Below are positions 52,013-60,412 of a stretch of DNA of 64,000 bases, in pieces. This DNA is from Pedobacter ginsengisoli. GTDB taxonomy: Bacteria > Bacteroidota > Bacteroidia > Sphingobacteriales > Sphingobacteriaceae. The stretch spans positions 310,001 to 374,000 of the forward strand of contig NZ_CP024091.1 in the NCBI RefSeq assembly GCF_002736205.1, given 5' to 3'. The notes below the pieces were generated by a model that was given only the letters and a program-made list of their open reading frames with translations, was not told the origin of the DNA and did no database searches. The stretch's first letter is position 1, and every line of letters starts with the position of its first letter. A program made the translations under genes and the position numbers.

Positions 52013-52342
52013 TTAAAATGAAAAGTCGTCGTTTTGAACTCTTGTTCCAGCTCCTTCGTGGTTCTCAGAATATTCATAACGTTTTTCTACTACTTCCTGA
52101 TGACTTTTAATATAATCAACAGTTTCATTTAGTCCTTCAGCAAATTTCTCGAAATCCTCTTTGTATAAAAAGATTTTGTGTTTTACAAAAACACCATCTT
52201 CCAGTCTTTTTTTACTTTCGGTTAAGGTTAAGTAGTAATCTCCTGATCTTGTTGCTTTTACGTCGAAAAAATAAGTTCTTTTGCCAGCTCTTACTTTCTT
52301 TGAAAAAACCTCTTCTCTCTCTTTGTTGTCAAATTCTCCCAT
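52013..52342 (-). CDS. DUF3276 family PUR-type nucleic-acid-binding protein
   Basis: A 109-residue cytoplasmic protein of the Bacteroidetes DUF3276 family, with the PUR-domain pattern of Pur-alpha-like single-strand nucleic acid binders: VFSKKVRAGKRTYFFDVKAT, DYYLTLTESKKR and KHKIFLYKEDFEKFAEGL. The last 25 residues are charged and probably disordered. A related spirochaete protein binds DNA and RNA; the binding role here is by homology. Its stop codon sits immediately beside the terminator at 51968. Confidence 0.88.
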   Translation of the reverse strand: MGEFDNKEREEVFSKKVRAGKRTYFFDVKATRSGDYYLTLTESKKRLEDGVFVKHKIFLYKEDFEKFAEGLNETVDYIKSHQEVVEKRYEYSENHEGAGTRVQNDDFSF

Positions 52343-52411
52343 GGTTGCTTTAGCTCTTGGTTTTGGTTCGGGTAAATATAAAGGAATAATTACTAAAGTT
52401 CAAAATAGAAA

Positions 52412-54202
52412 TTACACAGATTGACTTTCTTCTTCAAGTAATTGGTTTTGATACATTTCTGCATAAGCACCTCCTTTTTGCAATAACTCATTATGAGTGC
52501 CCTCTTCAATGATCTGTCCATCATCAAGAACCAGAATTTTATCTGCATTCTTTATTGTTGAAATTCGATGAGCAATAAGAATGCTTGTTTTATTATTCAT
52601 TATTCTGCCAAGGTTATTCAAAATCTCTTCCTCAGTTCTGGTGTCAACGGCAGAAAGACAGTCATCAAAAATCAGAATCTTAGGCTCTTTAATTAAAGCT
52701 CTCGCAATAGAAACACGTTGTTTCTGTCCACCTGATAGGGTGATACCTCTTTCACCCAGCATGGTTTCAAATTTAAGCTCGAAATCTATAATGTTGTTAT
52801 ACACTGCAGCATTCTTAGCTGCTGCTTCAACTTCATTATCATTAACAGTATCGAGACCAAAAGCTATGTTGTTTTTAATGGTGTCAGAAAATAAGAATAC
52901 TTCCTGTGGAACAAAACCAATCTGATTGCGATAATCCTGTAAATTAAGCTCTTTTAGGTACGTGTTATCAATTATTATCCTGCCAGCTTCTACATCATAC
53001 ATCCGCATTATTAAGTTTGCCAAAGTTGATTTCCCAGAGCCCGTTCTGCCAATAATTGCAACGAACTGACCTTGTTTAATTTCAAAGTTTACGTTTCGTA
53101 AAGCTTTAATGCCTGTGTCAGGATAGGTAAAGCTTACATTCTCAAACTTGATATTTCCATTTATTGCTCTTTTTTCCTGTTTGCCAGAAATAATTTCAGG
53201 CTTAAGTTGTAAAAATTCATTAATCCTTTTTTGCGAAGCAGAAGCCCTTTGGATAAGTGTAGTTACCCAGCCAAGCATAGAAACTGGAAAGGTTAGTTGG
53301 TTCACATATACAATAAATTCGGCAATATTTCCGGGAGTAATCGATCCGTTAATCACTTGTTTTCCGCCAACATATATAGTAAGTATGGTACTTAAACCAA
53401 CAAGAAGAAGCATGGTCGGGTAAAATAAAGCCTGCACTTTAACAAGGCTCATAGCACTTTGTTTATAGCCCTCGCTTTCTTCAGCAAACACTTTTTTTGT
53501 ATAGGGCTCGCGAACGTATGATTTTATAACACGTATGCCCGAAAACCTTTCTTGTACAAAGCTCGACAGTTTTGAAAGTTGCTCCTGTATCTGCTCGCTT
53601 TTCTGATTAATCATAGTATTTACAAAATAAATTATGACTACCAATACAGGAAGTGGTAATAAACAAAAAATTGCCAGTGTAGTATTAACAGAAAACATGG
53701 CATAAATTACCAGTAAGAATAAAACCCCGGTATTTATAGCATACATAATAGCGGGCCCCACGTACATCCTTACTCTGTTCACGTCTTCAGTAGCCCTGTT
53801 CATTAAGTCGCCAGTATTATTTCTTCTATAAAAGCCCAGGCTTAGTTCCTGGTAATGGGCATAAATCTCATTTTTCATATCATACTCTATATGTCTCGAC
53901 ATAAGTATGATCGTTTGCCTCATAAAGAATAGAAACAGGCCTCTTAAAAGGTACAACACCAAAACAAGTGCGCCAAAGTATAGTAAACTGTAAGAAAAAA
54001 TGTCATAAATAATCTCACGACGTTCAAATCCAGAAAACAAGCCATATATCTGGATATTCTCAGTAATTAAATTGAATGCGTGGCCTATAACCTGAGCTGG
54101 GATTACGCCAAAAATATTCGATATAATTACAAAGAAAACTCCTGGAATAATCCACCATTTATATTTATAAAAGTACTTGTTTAAAAACCGGAGATGTTTC
54201 AT
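52412..54202 (-). CDS. ABC exporter half-transporter (MdlB/LmrA-like permease plus ATPase)
   Basis: A 596-residue half-exporter: six membrane helices over about residues 15-310 and an ATPase domain in the remainder. GRTGSGKST is the Walker A motif, LSGGQKQR the signature, and IAHRIS the switch His. Walker B reads ILIFDDCLSAVD, so the usual catalytic Glu is Asp (residue 514; codon 52661-52663). This substitution is typical of degenerate sites in heterodimeric exporters such as the MdlA/TM287 group, but no partner gene is nearby. The substrate is unknown; lipids or drugs are usual. It is divergent from the leucine dehydrogenase gene. Confidence 0.9.
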   Translation of the reverse strand: MKHLRFLNKYFYKYKWWIIPGVFFVIISNIFGVIPAQVIGHAFNLITENIQIYGLFSGFERREIIYDIFSYSLLYFGALVLVLYLLRGLFLFFMRQTIILMSRHIEYDMKNEIYAHYQELSLGFYRRNNTGDLMNRATEDVNRVRMYVGPAIMYAINTGVLFLLVIYAMFSVNTTLAIFCLLPLPVLVVIIYFVNTMINQKSEQIQEQLSKLSSFVQERFSGIRVIKSYVREPYTKKVFAEESEGYKQSAMSLVKVQALFYPTMLLLVGLSTILTIYVGGKQVINGSITPGNIAEFIVYVNQLTFPVSMLGWVTTLIQRASASQKRINEFLQLKPEIISGKQEKRAINGNIKFENVSFTYPDTGIKALRNVNFEIKQGQFVAIIGRTGSGKSTLANLIMRMYDVEAGRIIIDNTYLKELNLQDYRNQIGFVPQEVFLFSDTIKNNIAFGLDTVNDNEVEAAAKNAAVYNNIIDFELKFETMLGERGITLSGGQKQRVSIARALIKEPKILIFDDCLSAVDTRTEEEILNNLGRIMNNKTSILIAHRISTIKNADKILVLDDGQIIEEGTHNELLQKGGAYAEMYQNQLLEEESQSV

Positions 54203-54280
54203 GAGGAGGTAAAGTTAGCCAAATGAAGATAATTTTTTTAAAGACTTTAGTTAAAACAATGTAAATAATGTTTTTTTGAC

Positions 54281-54288
54281 TAGTTTTG
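54281..54288 (+). promoter_or_regulatory. Possible -7 element before the dehydrogenase gene
   Basis: TAGTTTTG matches TAnnTTTG 25 bases before the start codon in the divergent intergenic region. No well-placed -33 box accompanies it. Confidence 0.35.
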
Positions 54289-54313
54289 CGGCTTATCTGA
54301 TAAACAAAATTAT

Positions 54314-55402
54314 ATGTCTGGTAATAGTTCTATCGTAAATTCAGTTTTAGATCAAATTGGTGCCTCCGGGCATAAGAAGGTTGTTTATTGTAATGATCCA
54401 GATACCGGTTTAAAAGCGATTATTGCTATTCATGATACTACGTTGGGCCCTGCAATAGGTGGAACACGAATGTGGAATTATGCTACCGAAGCTGAGGCAC
54501 TGGAAGATGTGTTAAGGTTATCAAGGGCAATGACATATAAAGCGGCTATTACAGGCCTTAACTTAGGCGGGGGTAATGCTGTAATTATCGGCGACTCTTA
54601 TAAAGGAAAATCAGAAGCCATGATGCGTAGTTATGGCAGGTTTATCAAAAATCTTAACGGAGAATTTATTACTGCTGAAGATGTGGGGACCAATACTCGT
54701 GATATGGAATATATCCAAATGGAAACCAAACACGTTACAGGAGTTCCAGAATCGTTAGGGGGAGCAGGGAATCCGGCACCAACAACAGCTAAGGGAGTTT
54801 TTCTCGGTATTAAAGCTTGTGTTAAAGAGGTTTTTGGTACTGATATGCTTGCAGGCCGTTCGGTTGTTGTACAAGGAATTGGAAATGTTGGAGAGCATTT
54901 GGTAGAATTGTTGCGAGCTGAAAATGTAGAGGTGTACATTAGTGATATCAATGAAGATCGTTTGCAACATGTGGCTCGTACTTATAAAGCCAAACCAATC
55001 TCGGCAGACAAGATTTTTGGAATCAATGCTGATATTTACGCTCCATGTGCACTTGGAGCTACAGTAAATTCAAAAACCATCGAAAAAATGAAATTTGCCA
55101 TTATTGCTGGTTCGGCCAATAACCAATTAGCAGATGAACAATTACATGGCAAACTTTTATTAGATAAAGGAATTCTGTTTGCACCAGATTATCTGATTAA
55201 TGCTGGAGGCTTAATTAGCTGCTATTCTGAGCTAACAGGGTATGGAAAAAAACGTACAATGCAGCTAACAGAGAACATTTATAACGCTACACGTGATGTA
55301 ATTAAGATGTCCAAAAAGGATAATATTCCAACAATATGGGCAGCTAATCGCATTGCAGAACAAAGAATAATAGACATTAAGAAAATAAAATCATCATTTT
55401 AA
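54314..55402 (+). CDS. Leucine dehydrogenase-like Glu/Leu/Phe/Val dehydrogenase
   Basis: A 362-residue NAD-dependent amino-acid dehydrogenase family protein. The substrate domain shows LGPAIGGTRMW, MTYKAAITGLNLGGG and AEDVGT; the Rossmann domain has VVVQGIGNVGEHL and the domain swap ends ANNQLADEQLHG and LINAGGLI. Lys76 in MTYK is present, but the residue 12 positions later, where the family has the catalytic Lys of GGGK, is Asn88 (AAT at 54575-54577). Unless this is a base error, activity may be reduced or altered. The normal reaction is reversible oxidative deamination of leucine and other branched-chain amino acids. nusB starts 33 bases downstream. Confidence 0.9.
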   Translation: MSGNSSIVNSVLDQIGASGHKKVVYCNDPDTGLKAIIAIHDTTLGPAIGGTRMWNYATEAEALEDVLRLSRAMTYKAAITGLNLGGGNAVIIGDSYKGKSEAMMRSYGRFIKNLNGEFITAEDVGTNTRDMEYIQMETKHVTGVPESLGGAGNPAPTTAKGVFLGIKACVKEVFGTDMLAGRSVVVQGIGNVGEHLVELLRAENVEVYISDINEDRLQHVARTYKAKPISADKIFGINADIYAPCALGATVNSKTIEKMKFAIIAGSANNQLADEQLHGKLLLDKGILFAPDYLINAGGLISCYSELTGYGKKRTMQLTENIYNATRDVIKMSKKDNIPTIWAANRIAEQRIIDIKKIKSSF

Positions 55403-55435
55403 TAAACAGGTAATTTACCACTCGTTCTTACATTC

Positions 55436-56386
55436 ATGTTAAATAGAAGGCACTTAAGAATTAAAGCTTTGCAAAATATATTTGCTTGGCACATGACAGA
55501 CAAAAGAGATTTAACTTCTTCTAAGAAGGCTCTTATGCATAGTATTGATAATGTATATGAAATGTACATATGGATGCTTTCTCTTTTAGTAGAGGTTACA
55601 GAATATACAGATATTGATGCAACGGAACGTGCCAATAAGCATTTACCTACAGCAGAGGATCTTAATCCTAATTTAAAACTACTAAACAATAAATTTGCTG
55701 TTACCTTAAAGAATAATCCGGATTTTATTGCGGCTGTAAATAAATACAAGATTAACTGGATGTCGGATCCTGAATTTGTTAAAGCCATTTTCAATTCTTT
55801 AAAAGTTACTCCAGAATATGCTGCTTATCTTGCTGATGAAGTAAATGATCTGGAAGAATCTAAAACGATAATCAAATATATCTTTAGAAAAATCATTCTT
55901 AAAAGTCACAACATTATACAGGCTTTTGAAGATAAATTTATCAATTGGACTGTAGATAAGGAAGTGATGCAAGGTATGGTAGCTAAAACTATCAAAAATT
56001 TTACTTCCGAGGATGCGTTCGCAAACAAGCTCACACCTATAAGCCAGGATTGGGATGAGGATAAGAAATTTGTTGAAGATTTGTTTGCCTATACACTTAA
56101 GAATGATAAAGATTATCAGGCATTTATAGCCGAACGTACAAAGAACTGGGAGTCTGAACGTATAGCACTTATGGATACTATATTGATGAAAATGGCAATC
56201 TGTGAATTGCTAAATTTTCCTTCAATTCCAGTGAAGGTAACTATCAACGAATACCTTGATTTATCAAAAGATTACAGTACGCCGAAAAGTAATTCATTTA
56301 TTAACGGTATCTTGGATAAAATTATGGGCGATCTTAAGAGAACAAACAGCATCAAGAAAATTGGTCGCGGACTTATAGAAGAATAA
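55436..56386 (+). CDS. nusB: Transcription antitermination factor NusB, long Bacteroidetes form
   Basis: A 316-residue protein, about twice the length of E. coli NusB. The first helix MLNRRHLRIKALQNIFAW is the RNA-binding start of NusB. The canonical C-terminal core lies at about residues 205-305 (DKDYQAFIAERTKNWESERI, DTILMKMAICELLNFPSIPVKVTINEYLDLSKDYS). The helical middle is the extension normal in Bacteroidetes. NusB binds boxA RNA with NusE (S10) and supports rRNA antitermination. It begins a conserved cluster with DUF1573, yajC, ybbR-like and coaE genes; the next gene is six bases away. Confidence 0.92.
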   Translation: MLNRRHLRIKALQNIFAWHMTDKRDLTSSKKALMHSIDNVYEMYIWMLSLLVEVTEYTDIDATERANKHLPTAEDLNPNLKLLNNKFAVTLKNNPDFIAAVNKYKINWMSDPEFVKAIFNSLKVTPEYAAYLADEVNDLEESKTIIKYIFRKIILKSHNIIQAFEDKFINWTVDKEVMQGMVAKTIKNFTSEDAFANKLTPISQDWDEDKKFVEDLFAYTLKNDKDYQAFIAERTKNWESERIALMDTILMKMAICELLNFPSIPVKVTINEYLDLSKDYSTPKSNSFINGILDKIMGDLKRTNSIKKIGRGLIEE

Positions 56387-56392
56387 AAATTT

Positions 56393-56863
56393 ATGAAGAA
56401 AATTTTGTTACTGGCAGCAGTTGCTTTGACATTAGCATCCTGCCAATCAAAAACTGACAAAAATGTTAACACTGTATCAGCTGAAACTGATAGTGCGGCA
56501 ATTGCATCAAAAGCCGATTCTGCTAAAGCTGAGGCAGTTCGTCGTGTAGACGGACCAGTATTAACCTTTGAAACCAGCAATTATTATTTTGGTAAAATTG
56601 AAAAGGGAGAGAAAGTTTCTTACAGTTTTAAGTTCAGAAATACAGGTAAAATGCCATTGATAATTAAGGAGGCAATTGCAACTTGTGGCTGCACAGTACC
56701 AGAGGTGCCAAAAGAGCCTATTAAACCGGGACAAGCAGGAGAACTTAATGTTGTGTTCAATAGTGCAGGTAAAACTGGCAGACAAGATAAGATAGTTTCA
56801 GTTAGATCTAATGCATTAAACAGCGCAATTGAGCTACACTTAACAGGTGAAATTAAAGAATAA
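56393..56863 (+). CDS. DUF1573 lipoprotein
   Basis: A 156-residue lipoprotein (signal ending LTLASC) with a Ser/Ala/Lys-rich linker to about residue 45. The DUF1573 Ig-like domain follows: FETSNYYFGKIEKGEKVSYSFKFRNTG, the conserved TCGCTVPE and the closing SNALNSAIELHLTGEI. The family is common in Bacteroidetes envelopes without known function. The position between nusB and yajC is conserved in many relatives, as far as I recall. Confidence 0.9.
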   Translation: MKKILLLAAVALTLASCQSKTDKNVNTVSAETDSAAIASKADSAKAEAVRRVDGPVLTFETSNYYFGKIEKGEKVSYSFKFRNTGKMPLIIKEAIATCGCTVPEVPKEPIKPGQAGELNVVFNSAGKTGRQDKIVSVRSNALNSAIELHLTGEIKE

Positions 56864-56883
56864 TAAATTTATAAAATAACAGT

Positions 56884-57216
56884 ATGATATCAACAATAAT
56901 ATTACAGGCAGCAGGTGGTGGCAGTATGTTAAGTACTTTAGTACCGATGGTTCTAATTATGGTAGTATTTTATTTCTTCATGATCAGACCTCAGGTAAAA
57001 AAAGCTAAAGACCATAAAAAATTGGTTGAAGAGTTGAAAAAAGGAGATAAAATAGTTACTACTGCCGGAATACACGGTAGAATTGTAGATATGAACGATA
57101 CTACTTTCCTTATCGAAGTTGAAGGAGGGACAAAAATTCGTTTCGATAAAACTGCAATCTCTTTGGATGCAACAAAGGCTGCGGCCCCAAAAGCTGTCGA
57201 AGCACCTAAGGCATAA
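56884..57216 (+). CDS. yajC: Sec translocon accessory subunit YajC
   Basis: A 110-residue single-pass membrane protein. The helix (about residues 18-38, LVPMVLIMVVFYFFMIRPQ) and the cytoplasmic segment with KKAKDHKKLVEELKKGDKIVTTAGIHGRIVDMND are typical. It joins SecDF to the SecYEG channel during protein export. A Lys/Ala/Pro-rich tail closes the protein. It starts 20 bases after the DUF1573 gene and is followed at once by a terminator. Confidence 0.95.
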   Translation: MISTIILQAAGGGSMLSTLVPMVLIMVVFYFFMIRPQVKKAKDHKKLVEELKKGDKIVTTAGIHGRIVDMNDTTFLIEVEGGTKIRFDKTAISLDATKAAAPKAVEAPKA

Positions 57217-57235
57217 CTTAAATAATGTTTTTACA

Positions 57236-57263
57236 GCCGCTTCTGTTTAGAAGCGGCTTTTTT
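57236..57263 (+). terminator. Rho-independent terminator after yajC
   Basis: GCCGCTTCT (57236-57244) pairs perfectly with AGAAGCGGC (57249-57257) over a GTTT loop, and six T follow. It separates the nusB-yajC group from the ybbR-coaE group. Confidence 0.93.
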
Positions 57264-57299
57264 GTTTTATTTTTATCTAAGTTTGTTTACTTTACAATT

Positions 57300-58247
57300 A
57301 TGCCGTTTATAAAGCTTACAAAAATAGAACGCAAACGTTTCCTGGTTTTGATTACCTGTTTATTATTGGCAATTGGAGCATGGTTACTAATGGCGTTAAA
57401 TAATAAGTATGTTTATACGGCAAAAACAGTATTGGTTTATAAGAATTTCCCCCAAAAAAGGGCCTTTCATGCTCTTCAGTCAGATACAGTTGATTTGCAG
57501 GTCGAGGGAACAGGCTGGCAATTGTTGTTTGCCCGTTTAAGAGTTAAGCCCCAATCAATAGCCATTAGTTTGGATAAATTAAATAATCGCAATTTCATCC
57601 TTTTTTCCGAACAATTATTTAACGTAAACAGGCAGCTGGAGACCTCGCAAAAGATAATCTCTGTAAGGCCTGATACACTTTATTTTGATTTTTCTGAACG
57701 AACTGTTAAAAGAGTTCCCGTAAAACTAGTTTCTAATTTTGAATTTGTTAAGCAGTATGGAGTTTCAGATGATATCGAAATTATTCCTAAATATGTAACC
57801 CTATCTGGGCCCGAAGAAGAAATTAAAAAGATTAAAGAATGGCCAACAGATTCTTTAAAGCTCTCAAATGTTCAAAATACAACTGTTTCAAGAATAGCAA
57901 TGATGCAGAATAAAATGAAGAATGTGAGTATTTTTCCTACCAGTGCAGAAGTAAAAGTACCTGTTGATGAATACACAGAAAAGACGATTGATTTGTCGCT
58001 TAGAATCATAAATAACAAAGAGTACTATAACGTTAAACTATACCCTAAAAAAATTAAGGTTACCATTTTGGTTGCCTTATCAAAATACCAGCAAACTAAT
58101 GAAAACTTTATAGATGCAGTGGTAGATTTGGATGAGTGGAGAGATTTAAAACACAATCAGTTAAGAGTTAAAATAACCCGTTTTCCGGATTATTGCAAGC
58201 TAATAGATGTTGTTCCTGATAAGATTGATTTTATAATAGAGAAATAA
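57300..58247 (+). CDS. YbbR-like (CdaR-like) domain protein
   Basis: A 315-residue membrane-anchored protein from the ATG at 57300; the frame is open further up but only through the terminator. One N-terminal helix (about residues 15-32, FLVLITCLLLAIGAWLLMAL) is followed by three YbbR-like beta repeats outside the membrane, e.g. KRVPVKLVSNFEFVKQYGV and KYVTLSGPEEEIKKI. In Firmicutes the same domains regulate the diadenylate cyclase CdaA; such a partner is not in the window. Its stop overlaps the coaE start by one base (TAATG), so they are co-translated. Confidence 0.85.
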   Translation: MPFIKLTKIERKRFLVLITCLLLAIGAWLLMALNNKYVYTAKTVLVYKNFPQKRAFHALQSDTVDLQVEGTGWQLLFARLRVKPQSIAISLDKLNNRNFILFSEQLFNVNRQLETSQKIISVRPDTLYFDFSERTVKRVPVKLVSNFEFVKQYGVSDDIEIIPKYVTLSGPEEEIKKIKEWPTDSLKLSNVQNTTVSRIAMMQNKMKNVSIFPTSAEVKVPVDEYTEKTIDLSLRIINNKEYYNVKLYPKKIKVTILVALSKYQQTNENFIDAVVDLDEWRDLKHNQLRVKITRFPDYCKLIDVVPDKIDFIIEK

Positions 58248-58843
58248 TGTTAAAAGTAGGGATTACAGGAGGAATTGGTAGTGGTAAGACTACTATATGC
58301 AGAATTTTTGAAACACTGGGTATTCCGGTATTCTATGCCGATACGGTTGCCAAAGAAATTATGGTAAATGATACTATTCTGATTCAGGGAGTTAAAGACT
58401 CTTTTGGTGAAGAAAGTTATCTGCCCGGAGGTATATTAAATAATAAGCATATAGCTGGTATTGTATTTAATAATGAGCAGGAACTAGCAAAATTAAATGC
58501 TATGGTTCATCCTGCAGTTTTTAGAGCATTTGACAATTGGGCTGCTCAGTTACCAAAAGACACCCCTTACATACTTAAAGAAGCAGCGTTATTGTTTGAA
58601 AGCGGCTCCTACAAAATGTGCAATAAAAATATTTTGGTAACCGCTCCAATGGAACTGAAATTGGAACGCGTGATGAACCGAGATGGGGTAACTGCGGATC
58701 AGGTAAAAGCCAGAATGGATAAACAGTTTACTGACGAAAAGAAGATAAAGATGGCTGATTATCTGATCAATAATAACGAAACAGATTCCCTTATCAATCA
58801 GGTAATGGAGTTACACCAACTGTTTCTTAATAACGGACTTTAA
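58247..58843 (+). CDS. coaE: Dephospho-CoA kinase
   Basis: A 198-residue P-loop kinase for the last step of coenzyme A synthesis (dephospho-CoA plus ATP). GITGGIGSGKTT at residues 5-16 is the Walker A motif, PVFYADTVAKEIM carries the family Asp, and HPAVFRAFDNWA and the lid region RVMNRDGVTADQVKARM are typical. It overlaps the ybbR-like gene and the following MBL gene by a base each, an arrangement that implies one transcript. Confidence 0.95.
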   Translation: MLKVGITGGIGSGKTTICRIFETLGIPVFYADTVAKEIMVNDTILIQGVKDSFGEESYLPGGILNNKHIAGIVFNNEQELAKLNAMVHPAVFRAFDNWAAQLPKDTPYILKEAALLFESGSYKMCNKNILVTAPMELKLERVMNRDGVTADQVKARMDKQFTDEKKIKMADYLINNNETDSLINQVMELHQLFLNNGL

Positions 58844-59784
58844 TGATATTAGAAGATTTTATAGTGATCGATAAAATCGGTCTGTTTTGCAAGTACGGCA
58901 ATTTTTATCTCGATCCTAAAGAAGCAGTTAAAAATGCAGTTATTTCACATGCTCATGGCGACCATGCTGTTGGGGGTAATCTTAATGTGTATTGTACAGA
59001 AGCAACCTCTTTATTTATGCTTCACAGATACAGAAAGTTTGCAGGAGGGGAGTTCAATATAATAGATTATCATCAAACTTTTGATGTAAATGATGTTAAG
59101 GTACAATTTATTCCAGCCGGACATATCTTAGGGTCAGCAATGATATTGATGGAATATATGGGTATAAAATACCTCTATACCGGAGATTATAAGCTGCAAC
59201 CTGATAAAACTTGTGAGCCAGTAGAATTTGTAGAAGCTGATGTGTTGATAACGGAAACTACATTTGCTGATCCGCAAACACAACATCCCGTTGCAGAGGC
59301 TGAAATACTTAAGTTGAACTCAACACAGAGTAATATTATGCTTGGCGCTTATGCCTTAGGAAAATGCCAACGCCTCATCAGCTTGATGAATGAATACTGT
59401 ACAGAAAAAAGGATACTTGTTCACTATAGTATGTTGCCTTTCGTGAAAATATATGAACAAATGGGTATAGATTTAGGCAAGTATGAAATCTATGATCGGA
59501 AGGTTATGAAAAACAATCAAACCAATATGGTTTATATGGTTCCACCACTGGTTTTCAAAAGCTATTTCAAGGCAATTAACGTGGTAAGGATATTTGCTAC
59601 AGGCTGGAAACACCTTCAAACTGGTCAGGAAATCCAGTTGTACATTTCAGATCATGCCGATTGGAATGATATTATTTTAACTATAGAAAAGGTTAAACCC
59701 CAACAAGTTTGGACAAATCATGGCAACGGGCAACATTTAAAGAAACACTACGAAAAAAGTTTGGTAGTGAAATTGCTTAACTGA
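58843..59784 (+). CDS. MBL-fold exonuclease-like protein
   Basis: A 313-residue metallo-beta-lactamase-fold hydrolase with the metal motif HAHGDH at residues 36-41, AGHILGSAM with a further His, YTGDYK with the Asp ligand and the late SDHADW. The layout matches nucleic-acid-processing MBL enzymes and the DNA-ligase-associated exonuclease group, but no ligase or helicase gene is next to it here. Nuclease activity is likely, its substrate unknown. It shares a base with coaE and its stop overlaps the DUF5522 start. Confidence 0.82.
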   Translation: MILEDFIVIDKIGLFCKYGNFYLDPKEAVKNAVISHAHGDHAVGGNLNVYCTEATSLFMLHRYRKFAGGEFNIIDYHQTFDVNDVKVQFIPAGHILGSAMILMEYMGIKYLYTGDYKLQPDKTCEPVEFVEADVLITETTFADPQTQHPVAEAEILKLNSTQSNIMLGAYALGKCQRLISLMNEYCTEKRILVHYSMLPFVKIYEQMGIDLGKYEIYDRKVMKNNQTNMVYMVPPLVFKSYFKAINVVRIFATGWKHLQTGQEIQLYISDHADWNDIILTIEKVKPQQVWTNHGNGQHLKKHYEKSLVVKLLN

Positions 59785-59942
59785 TGAAAGAAGGTGTAGA
59801 TTACTACTTCAATGAAAATGGGTTTATGGTTTTTACAGAAGCTTATCACTTAAAACGTGGATACTGCTGTAAAAATAAATGCAAACATTGCCCGTGGGGA
59901 TTTGGGAAGCAAAAAACAAAAGCTACGCCACCAAACAAATAA
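59784..59942 (+). CDS. DUF5522 small cysteine-rich protein
   Basis: A 52-residue gene beginning within the stop codon of the MBL gene (TGATG overlap). MKEGVDYYFNENGFMVFTE, then HLKRGYCCKNKCKHCPWGF, is the DUF5522 signature, with four Cys in a CCx4Cx2C pattern suited to binding zinc or a metal cluster. A basic, Pro-rich tail follows. The family is found as tiny genes in Bacteroidetes, and its function is unknown. The overlap with the MBL gene suggests that both products are made together. Confidence 0.82.
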   Translation: MKEGVDYYFNENGFMVFTEAYHLKRGYCCKNKCKHCPWGFGKQKTKATPPNK

Positions 59943-59953
59943 AGAACGAAAAG

Positions 59954-60403
59954 ATGCAGTTGCAGAAAGAAACGCTTACCACTCGATTTGAAAGTATTCA
60001 TCACCAAGCCATTGTAAATGTTTGGCATACCGGCAATTGGTGTACAGAGAGACTAAAACAAACTATAGCGCCTTTTGAGGTAACTACTCAGCAATTTAAT
60101 ATTTTAAGAATTTTACGTGGACAAAATCCTAATCCAGCTACCATAAATCTTCTGAAATCAAGAATGCTGGATAAAATGAGTGATACCTCAAGAATAGTAG
60201 ACCGGCTTGTGCAAAAAGAGCTTGTTGTAAAAGAGGCAAATGCTATCGATAAACGTGCTGTAGATATTAAAATTAGTGATAAAGGTTTGGAATTACTGGA
60301 GCTGATGGACAAAGAAGTCAGCCTTTCAGTACTTATTTCATCAAACTTAACAGAGCAGGAAGCTATTACGCTAAACAACCTGCTTGATAAAATGAGAGGT
60401 TAG
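59954..60403 (+). CDS. MarR-family transcriptional regulator
   Basis: A 149-residue winged-helix regulator from the ATG at 59954; the frame is open further upstream, overlapping the DUF5522 gene, but the start chosen gives normal family length. FEVTTQQFNILRILRGQNPN is helix 2-3, INLLKSRMLDKMSDTSRIVDRLVQKELV the recognition helix, and VVKEANAIDKRAVDIKISDKG the wing with the family Asp-Lys-Arg. MarR dimers often repress adjacent efflux or stress genes; the gene it controls is not obvious here. Confidence 0.9.
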   Translation: MQLQKETLTTRFESIHHQAIVNVWHTGNWCTERLKQTIAPFEVTTQQFNILRILRGQNPNPATINLLKSRMLDKMSDTSRIVDRLVQKELVVKEANAIDKRAVDIKISDKGLELLELMDKEVSLSVLISSNLTEQEAITLNNLLDKMRG

Positions 60404-60412
60404 CAGATCTCC

